From positions 63,761,730 through 63,825,729 of the forward strand of contig NW_023604295.1 of assembly GCF_014898055.3 (NCBI RefSeq): a stretch of DNA of 64,000 nucleotides, read 5' to 3'. Shown here piece by piece: positions 56,532 to 64,000 of the stretch (the first letter of the stretch is position 1; each line of letters starts with the position of its first letter). This stretch comes from Talpa occidentalis (lineage: Eukaryota > Chordata > Mammalia > Eulipotyphla > Talpidae). The notes beneath the pieces are model-generated. The model was not told where the DNA came from, searched no databases, and worked only from the letters and a program-made list of their open reading frames with translations. Made by a program: the position numbers and the translations under genes.

Positions 56532-58305
56532 ACTATATTCATTTATCCCACTACACCACAGAGTCATGCTGTTATGATCTAGAAAATAATATATTCTTTT
56601 AAGTACATTTGAAATTTTGAAATCAGTTTAAAGGTAAGTTATGAGACAAACCACAAACGAGACCAAGGAATTGTTTTTTGGGTTCTTTTTTGACGTAAGG
56701 CTGGCAGGCAATAAAACATACTCTTTTAGTAAATAACCATGGTTTTTAGCCAAATACTTCTTTATAATCCATTCCTAATGTTAGTAGTTGACTTGGAGAT
56801 TTGAGTCAGTTCATTATCATCTTGTCTCTCCAAATTGTCTGAGCAATTACTAATTTTTATGCTTCTGCATTTCTCTAATCATAAATATTTTAGTGACTAA
56901 ATAGAATAAGCAATAACCACATGAAGTTTTAGAATTTTTTATGAAAACATATAAAACTATGTTTTATAAAATATACCATGTTTTATAAAACTCATCTGTA
57001 ACAAATTCTTAAGAATTACTGTTTCTAGAAAAGCAAGAACTATGTTATAATTTATTTAAAAATATACAAATTACAAAGTCTATGTCTACTTCATTAAAGC
57101 ACTAATTTTATGAAATTCAAGGAAATATCTAAATTTATATTTTTTCAGTAGAAAAATATTTTGAGACAAAAAGAAATATTAGATATATTAACAAAATATA
57201 AATAGAAACAAAAAATGGACAAGGGATCTGAGGCAGGTGTGTCACTGCTCTAAGTTAGTTCAGTATTTCTTATGCCGAGTGTTACAAGGAGACTTCATGC
57301 AAGCTGACGATCTATCAGTGACCTCTGGGTTCAATAAGGTTACAACACTGGAATTGAACAAATGATGGTCAGGCTTCAAAAAAGGAAAAAGGGCCCATTT
57401 ATTAAACCTGTTTTTGCAGACTCAAATTACTGAATCTGAGTGGAAAGAACTTTTGCAGAGGAAGGGTGTCAAAAAAGGAACCATTATGGGCTTACAAAAA
57501 AATTACATGACAAATTAATATCCCTCCTTCCACCAACACCCTGCTTAATAGTAGAGTTAATAGCAAAAATAATACAAAAATATGGGAAACTACCTACATA
57601 TGTCCATTCTCTTTCTGCCCTTCTTATGTTTTCACACAACTCTATTTACATTGGCAAAGCAAAAATATTGCCTTTTCCCTGTTAATCTTCTCCCACTCCA
57701 TTTCATTTCATTGCAATTACTGAATTTCTCTCCAGATTGAGCCTTGCTCTTGCAGTGACACTTTGTTTCAATGGTTTTTACTTTTGCTGCTTCATAAAGT
57801 CTCTAATCTGGATTTAGCGTTTACTGTGCCTGTTCCTCCCAGTCTTCTTGGGGACTCTGCCACCTACCAGAAGTTCATCAGTTGATGACCTGGACTGAGC
57901 TATGCATAGAGGAATGAATAGATATAATCATTTTAGTTTTCCCTCATGATAACCTTGTAGCAAGATGTAGCTAGAGAAGTGTGTTGGATGATGGTAGGGG
58001 AAGATGGATTGAAAGTAGGCATGAGAATGAAAAGGTGGAGAGTAAATAGGTCAGTGCATAGTTTCCATAGCCTGGCTTGAGTCTACAATCCTTTAGACCA
58101 GTGTTTTATTAATATTCAAAAGGAACAATTATAAAATTCACAGAATACAAATTTGGAGTCCTAGTCAACACACTGGCTGATAGGATAAAGTTCTAAATTA
58201 GTGCTTATCAAATTGGAGCCACAGGTGGATTCTAATTTGAAGGCTTATGTACCACTGATAATGTAAAAAAGAGAAAAAAAGTTTATGTACATGGGTACTA
58301 GAAAG
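56532..58305. other. unique AT-rich sequence, 1.8 kb
   Basis: No gene. 57700-57900 is less AT-rich but unassigned. Confidence 0.5.
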
Positions 58306-58315
58306 CTAGTAGTTC

Positions 58316-58608
58316 CTTTTTTTTAAAGTATTTCTTGCTTAGATTTTTTTTTAGATTTATTTATTTATTTATACAAACACTCGGTACAGTCAGAAGCGTG
58401 GGAGGGTAAGAGAATTCACCAGCGCCAAAGGGGAGAGCAGAGCAGGCAGACTGAGGAAGTACACTGCTGAGGGGAGCAGCGGGCGGCAGGAGAGATCTGC
58501 GTGCCATGTGGGACCCTTGCCTGGTGGCCGGGGATCGAATAGGCACTGCAGAGGCTGCGGGCAGCTTTGCAGCCCAGTGCTCAACCACTGCGCCACCAGG
58601 GGAGGCCC
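58316..58608 (-). mobile_element. tRNA-derived SINE, short-linker subtype, double A-tail, minus
   Basis: Between the duplicated target CTAGTAGTTC (58306-58315 and 58609-58618) lie a T-run, an 18-base non-SINE insert (about AAGTATTTCTTGCTTAGA), a second T-run and the SINE. Linker GACCCTTGCCTGGTGGCCGG, head CGCCACCAGGGGAGGCCC. Confidence 0.94.
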
Positions 58609-58819
58609 CTAGTAGTTCTTGTAAAGTTTTTCTTAACAGTTTCTTGTGGAAAAAAACTAAACTGCAAAAAAAAAAAAAAGCAATCTTTCTATTACTTAAT
58701 AGTATGCAGAATACTTGAGGTGAAGGAATTGAACTACCAATTCAATTGAACTGACTATAGCAGGTGATAAAAGAGAATGAACATGTGTTACGCTATTAGG
58801 GTAATGTGTGAGGATATTC

Positions 58820-58985
58820 CAGATCCTTTTAAATTTAATCTCACAACAATGTCTTTGAGATATTTGTTGCTAGTACTGTTTTACAGATGAGAAAATTGAA
58901 TGTTAGAGATGTTAAACAATTTTCCTAAGGTCATATATACCAAAGTTTGGAGGTAGTATTTTAAGTCACTTCTGTGTGATTCCAA
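58820..58985 (-). repeat. MIR element
   Basis: Reverse MIR order: TTAAATTTAATCTCACAACA, CTGTTTTACAGATGAGAAAA, TAAACAATTTTCCTAAGGTC. Clear despite divergence. Confidence 0.8.
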
Positions 58986-60429
58986 AATATAAAGGTTTTT
59001 TACATAATACATAGAGATCTAGGTATTCAAAATGGAATGAATGTGATGCGGAAACTGAAACCATTTCCCAAAAGAAACAGAAAGGGAATTAATGTGTTAA
59101 GGTTAGGCAAGAAAGGATTTATGTGAGAAGAGATCATTATGTTTTAAAAGACAGGAAACTACTAGTCCCTGGGAGGTTTAAATTGGCTGAACTGAACGTT
59201 TGTCAAAGGTACTGTACACATTAGGCAGATAATTGGACCAGGCTGTTTTTATGGTATTTTTCAAGGAAAGGAATCTCTGGTTCTAGAATATTTATGACTG
59301 AAAGAGTTCCAGAGCGGAACCAGAAAATTTAAGTATGAGAAAAGAAAAAAAATGATATCCCAGCATATGTTTTAGTGATATGCATGTTGAAGTTATACAG
59401 CATTGTGATTCAGAAGTTGACAGATACTCTGAAAGAAGTTTGAAAGAACCAGACAACTTTGAAATAATCCCTTGTGTATAAAATGTCTCTGGATCAGTAA
59501 GTTAAAATGAAATCTCCATTTAGTATAACAATTTAATGATTTTATTTGACTTAATGTACTTAGATTCCTAGCAGCCTAATTATTTGATATAGTATTTGAA
59601 GATCAAAATGAAGTTTAAAAACATGTAATACTCCTTTCACTGAAAATAATTAAACAGATATTCCTGTTCTAACACTGAGCCAAACACTATAGTAATTGAT
59701 ATGACATCAAAGAATACATTGTACTCTGTATATGAAGTAACTGTCAAATGTAGGGGATATATTTTGATGTCTCTTTATGAATAAAATAATTATGCTGTAG
59801 CATTCATCTAAGACTTTGATTTCTCCTTGTGACCAAATTAATAACTAGCTTAAGAAAGCATGTGAGTCTTAGATGTGTAGTTGATTGTAATATAGTCAAG
59901 CTTGATTTAAAAAGCATGATCCTCTAACCTAAAATTAAATATTTCAAACAACCTAGCATTTTTAATTGGATATATGTAAATAGCTTGCCTACTAGTTTTG
60001 TTTTTTTTTTTTCCTTTTCTCTTTCTCTCTATATGTTCTTACTGCAGGGGAAAAAAAAAAAAAAACTTCTTAGTTTTCCATCTTCCTAGAAAATTAAGAC
60101 GTTCCAGTGCTGACTAATCTTCCATGTGACTTTGGGCCAAAACACTTTATACAATTGATCATCATTTGGAACTAGACCATTAGATACTTTTTTGGGGAGT
60201 TAGTAATAGGATGATTCTTTTTAAAGTGGTAAAATAGGTAAAACAGAATGTCAGGTCCCCTAATATATAGTTAACACTCCCATCCTAAAAGGTCTTTCAT
60301 TCTGTAACAATATGGAGAAAATACTTAGGGCATACTACTAAGTGAGTGTATACAACTGCTTAAAGGGACAAGTGCCCACAAAGAAAACCTAAGTTCTCAA
60401 CTTTTTTTTTTCTTTCCATTCTCATTCGT
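58986..60429. other. unique AT-rich sequence
   Basis: 1.4 kb with no recognised feature. Confidence 0.5.
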
Positions 60430-60936
60430 TTCCCCTGTTCTTCTCTTTCTCAGAATTCTCATCCATTTTAACTATTTTAGTTGTGTCATCCATCCTCATG
60501 ATATTGAGCTATATATGCAAATTTCCACCTTCCTATAGAATAAATCAGGTTGTGCCACTATTACATGGAAAAGAACAGTATTTTAAAAGTGAAATGATAT
60601 TTCCTGACACATTCAATTCCTTTTCCTACATATCTTATATTAATTACTCTATCACCTTCACTCAATCATTCAAGCTAGAAATTCTAGAATTTTCCAAAGT
60701 AGACACCTCTCCCTTTCTACATTTCTTCATTTGCCTGGTAATAAAAATCTCTTAGTCTTCCTTCCCTTCGTTTGTTATTGCATGATTTTATCTCTGTATA
60801 AAATCTATTTAGACTGTCATCCTTCTAGGCTTCCACTGATCATCCGTCCTACATATGCAACTAAAACATTCTTTCTGACATGAAGACACGACTAAGTCAT
60901 TGTATGGGGAATATAAAAATAAAATTTATTATTAAA

Positions 60937-60967
<31 letters not shown>

Positions 60968-61435
60968 TAAAATAAATCTTTAAAAAAAAACAAAACAAAA
61001 CAAACAAAAATCCTTAAATAGCTATCCATTAAATACCAGGTGAAAAATTTCTAGGCCCTTTAATATATAACTTTATTTTGGGTCTTTGTCATATCCCAAT
61101 GCCACTGTATAGCCTACTTTCCAGTTATTTATTTTCATAAACACACATGACATGGATCAGAAGTTAGGTTTATCTGTCAAGGAACAGTTTAAATCTGATC
61201 TCCCTCATTCACTTTTTTTTTTCTTTCCAGTAAACCCAATTTTCAGTGCTCCCAGTATTGTTCATAATACCAGAAAGCATTTATCTAGTTTTATAAGATC
61301 ATCTTATACATTAAATATCCTCAACCACACTTGTGAAAATTTAGATGGAAAAAATTTATCTTACTAATCTTTGAATCTCCCATATAAACAAAAAGGAGCT
61401 TCAAAATTGTTTTTGAATGAATGAGTGAACTCACA
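60430..61435 (+). repeat. L2-like element, 3' part, interrupted
   Basis: Collinear ancient LINE words: CACTCAATCATTCAAGC, ACACCTCTCCCTTTCTAC, GACTGTCATCCTTCTAGGC, GAAGACACGACTAAGTCA, then after the insertion CTTAAATAGCTATCCATTAA, and finally TTGAATGAATGAGTGAAC near 61430. Diverged; boundaries approximate. Confidence 0.5.
60901..61000 (+). mobile_element. mini insertion: L1 3' tail joined to a SINE-type tail
   Basis: TTGTATGGGGAATATAAAAA and on to TTATTATTAAAAAAAAA is the last 36 bases or so of the L1 family. Then (AAAT)n, AAATCTTTAAAAAAAAA (the SINE 3' end) and (CAAAA)n follow. It interrupts the L2-like element. Confidence 0.8.
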
Positions 61436-62971
61436 GTTGAAGAAGAGTTTTCACTCTTTCATATAATCCTAGTCAATAAAAGAACTTATGACTAACTATA
61501 AATATCAAATATATCTTACATGAGTAGATATATGAATATGGTTATATCATTTACTACATTTATTGAGAAAAAGGACAATTTGAAAATCTGAACCAAACCT
61601 AGAATCATCAAAGTGAAATCCTGAAATTGTAAAGTAACAAAAGATTACTGGAGATGATCTAAGCAGATGTTCTTATATGTGCAAGATTATGCTGTGGTAT
61701 AAAAAGATAAGAGACCTTTGAAATTAATTCTAACTTATACCGGACTCAGTTGTATTTGGTGAAATTAAAAATCTTAAGGAAATATTCATGTTAATTTATA
61801 AAAGCCATTTCTTATTACCTGAAGAAAAGCATGAAATTTTTCAGATTCTTCTTGATGTAAATTAAGATTAATCATCATCAAAAACAGCTGATATGACAAA
61901 CTTTCCTGAATGTGGGTCAGGTTTATAAAATGTCTGATTAGCCCTCTGGAGAGGAAGGCTCTTGTTCATCAAGAAATGCCTATGTGATAATACTGCTTCT
62001 GCTACACCCTTTTTTTAACTTTCATATTCTGAATGAATAACATAATAGCAGCAGATGTAATGATAGAGGTTGTAATCACCTCCTCATGGTGATCAGGCAC
62101 TGGCCATCTGTCTCAAGACATCCAAAGAAAACCCAGTCATATTTTTGCAATATCCAGAACAGAGAATGCCTAGAATTAATCTTCAAATGTCTTGTATTTC
62201 TAAAGACTCTAGATATGCATAAAATACTGTCTTTCTATTACTTTTCTTCATAAATGAATTATAAAGAACAAATCTATGAGAATTTTTTCCCACTACATAT
62301 TTAAAAAAATATTTAATTCTGCATGCATGACTATAAGAAATATAGGTAGGGCTGATATCTTATAGCTGTGAATCTAACTCATATGCATTAGAAAAAGTAT
62401 AAAAATAGTAAAGGGCAGTAAATTTCACAATATAAATCAGGTGAAATTCTGTAAGGGTTAGGGGTAGGATACAGGTGGGGAGGAAGAGAGAGAGATTGTA
62501 AAGTGGAAAAAAACTAGGGACGACAATATGCCATCCAGATTCCCTTTGGTGAACTGAGGCCTTTGATATTGCAAAAGTTTTGGCTGGAGATGGGACACGG
62601 CTAAGTACCTTCTTAGGAATTCCTTCTCCTTGACTGAACAGGGATCTACTTATATAGGAGAGGCCTAAAGTTGATATCTGATTGGTTTGCACATGAATAG
62701 GATCAAGGGGAATGTCCTTTCCTTAATGAGAGATGTCTCTGAATAGTGATGTTAGCTTCAGAGGAACCTATGGGGTTGGGAGAAGCCTTTTCTACAACTA
62801 CATCTCAATTCATCATCTCGTCTATGCAGTTATGCTTCCTTCACTCTCTCACAGGTGCCATTCCCTAGATGAATCTCTACTAAATGTCCTGAAAGTAAAT
62901 CCAACTTCCGGGTCTGTTCCCAGGGAATCTGACCTAAGAAAGGATCAATAAAAAGCAAACCAATGGTTATA
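61436..62971. other. unique AT-rich sequence, 1.5 kb
   Basis: No gene recognised. 62860-62935 (CTTCCGGGTCTGTTCCCAGG) may be part of an ancient repeat. Confidence 0.45.
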
Positions 62972-62976
62972 CAGGT
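62972..62976. repeat. LTR target-site duplication, left copy
   Basis: CAGGT, repeated at 63410-63414. Confidence 0.75.
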
Positions 62977-63409
62977 TGTAAGGCCAGGAATGGACGCGGT
63001 GCAGGTTTTCTGATCCCATGCAGACCCGGTAAAGGAGGAGTCAGAGTCCTCAGTGGTTTTTTGCAGGTCTTTTATTGGGGTTCACCAGGCACATGGCAGG
63101 CAGGGGTGCTGGCTGGGAGGCTGGCAGGCCTCCCAGGCCCCAGCAAGTCTTCACTCTATCTGGGCTCTCTGGCGTTAGTTCTGCATCTTCTTGGCTTCTC
63201 TTTCGGCTTCGGCTTCGGCTTCTGCTGCTGCTACTGGCGTCCCCGTGACGCCGCCCTTAAAAGCACAGTCTTAGCTCAGCTGAATCCCATCTACCTATGC
63301 CCACACCCTATTTCAGGTGCCCGCCATCAGGCATGCACTCAGGACAAGGATCCATCATCTATCCTGATGGCGGAAGGGCAGAAAAGCCTGACATTTTATT
63401 TACCCTACA
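62977..63409 (-). mobile_element. solo LTR of an endogenous retrovirus, minus
   Basis: 433 bp with inverted TGTA...TACA ends and a 5-bp target duplication CAGGT. On the minus strand it starts TGTAGGGTAAATAAAATG and carries an AATAAA poly(A) signal (AACCCCAATAAAAGACC) followed by a G/T- and A-rich stretch. A CTTTTAAGGGCGG stretch upstream could be the promoter region. A (GCCGAA)n/(GCA)n microsatellite lies in the middle. No gag, pol or env sequence is next to it, so it is probably the product of LTR-LTR recombination. The family (class I, II or III) is not assigned. Confidence 0.85.
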
Positions 63410-63414
63410 CAGGT
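63410..63414. repeat. LTR target-site duplication, right copy
   Basis: CAGGT, matches 62972-62976. Confidence 0.75.
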
Positions 63415-64000
63415 AATTTTCAGAGTGTAGTTACATAGAACATAATCATCCTGGACAAGCATTACCTGTAGGACAATAACAAGACTGGGTGAAGCAGAAG
63501 CAATTGAGACTACAGCCTGACATATAGTGCAGATTCTAGTTGATAGCTTTTTTATTTAGAATGAGTAACTAAAGGCAAGTCAAGGATACTAAAACTATAA
63601 AGATAGTAAGCGAAAATTATAAAGATTATAAAATTTATAAAAGATTATAAAAATTAGAGTTCAGGGTGCTGAACTCTAGTTTCACAAACAAGACTGTTTA
63701 GAGACAAAAGCCAAGTTATTGGTGATGATGACAAGGGGAAGACAGTGGTACTAACTCTATGGTACAACCTTCAAGAGGGGTAAAAGAAACAAACAACCCT
63801 GACAGGGCACACATTAAGAAGTCATAAAAAGGAGACAGATCCCTATTTTGATCCTCTGAATAAAAAGCTATAAAATATTGTTGGGGGGAATATCCAAAAT
63901 ATTTATTATTGTATCAGAAGCTAGAAGAAATCTCTCTGTAGTGTGCCATTATAGCCAAAATGTTTGACTATACTTATTAAGCTTCACACTCAAAGTTAAC
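63415..64000. other. unique AT-rich sequence to window end
   Basis: No gene or clear repeat. A short AT-rich local repeat (ATTATAAAAATT-type words) lies at 63597-63655. Confidence 0.45.

Noticed and set aside
22268..58596. Many similar ORFs of 60-110 codons containing LSCRPLLPSAVYF-type or QSRQKDRSTLLRGAAGG-type stretches
   Set aside because: They recur on both strands exactly within the SINE copies and are SINE sequence read by chance, not a protein family.
60483..60755. 90-codon ORF
   Set aside because: Lies inside the L2-like ancient repeat and has no recognisable domain.
62977..63409. 125-codon plus-strand ORF across the LTR (63061-63438)
   Set aside because: It is antisense to the LTR and extends beyond it. 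LTRs rarely encode protein, and no viral motif is visible.

Overview
This window looks like a non-coding, AT-rich, repeat-dense stretch of a placental mammal chromosome. I found no convincing host coding exon, RNA gene, CRISPR array or prokaryotic feature. Nearly every longer ORF belongs to LINE-1 (L1), is an antisense shadow of L1, or is a chance reading of a SINE. Ancient MIR, L2 and L1 debris indicates a placental mammal. The window also carries about 26 copies of one tRNA-derived SINE family with A and B boxes, an internal CCCACATGG block and an AATAAATCTT-type tail. This family is not Alu, B1/B2, the canid, equid or whale/ruminant SINEs, or the vespertilionid VES SINE as I know them. My best guess is a laurasiatherian, possibly a rhinolophoid bat (Rhin-1-like SINE). 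That is inference and would need a database match.

Layout. 1-2863: an L1 on the minus strand cut by the window edge (5'UTR, ORF1, endonuclease part of ORF2). 2874-3696: two old SINEs. 3700-8880: mostly unique DNA with MIR pieces and an unexplained GC-richer block (about 4.8-6.45 kb). 9000-13465: a second L1, plus strand, with an 18-bp target-site duplication, both UTRs and two large internal deletions, inserted into an L2 tail. 13.5-22.3 kb: mostly unique DNA with L2/MIR/ancient L1 pieces and a tail-to-tail SINE pair. 22.3-28.6 kb: a SINE cluster inserted into two ancient L1 fragments, including two SINEs at one target site. 29.3 kb: a short L1 3' end. 30.96-32.0 kb: an L1 insertion with a 5' inversion, a short 3' transduction and a target-site duplication. 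32-38.6 kb: mostly unique, one old SINE. 38.6-58.6 kb: scattered SINEs, including a SINE inside a SINE at 56 kb, with mini-L1 and ancient L1 pieces. 60.4-61.4 kb: an L2-like element interrupted by an L1-tail/SINE-tail insertion. 62977-63409: a solo endogenous-retrovirus LTR on the minus strand.

How the parts relate. The SINEs carry Pol III-type promoters but no protein. L1 machinery is the expected source of their poly(A) tails and target-site duplications, and the window holds many clean examples of that process: duplications of up to 20 bp, twin-priming inversion, 3' transduction, read-through-like tails, nested and repeated insertion. I did not find a new biological system. The most useful material is the set of insertion structures, the internally deleted L1, and a few small unexplained sequences (a GC-richer block, an exon-like segment, palindromes and a 62-bp tandem duplication).
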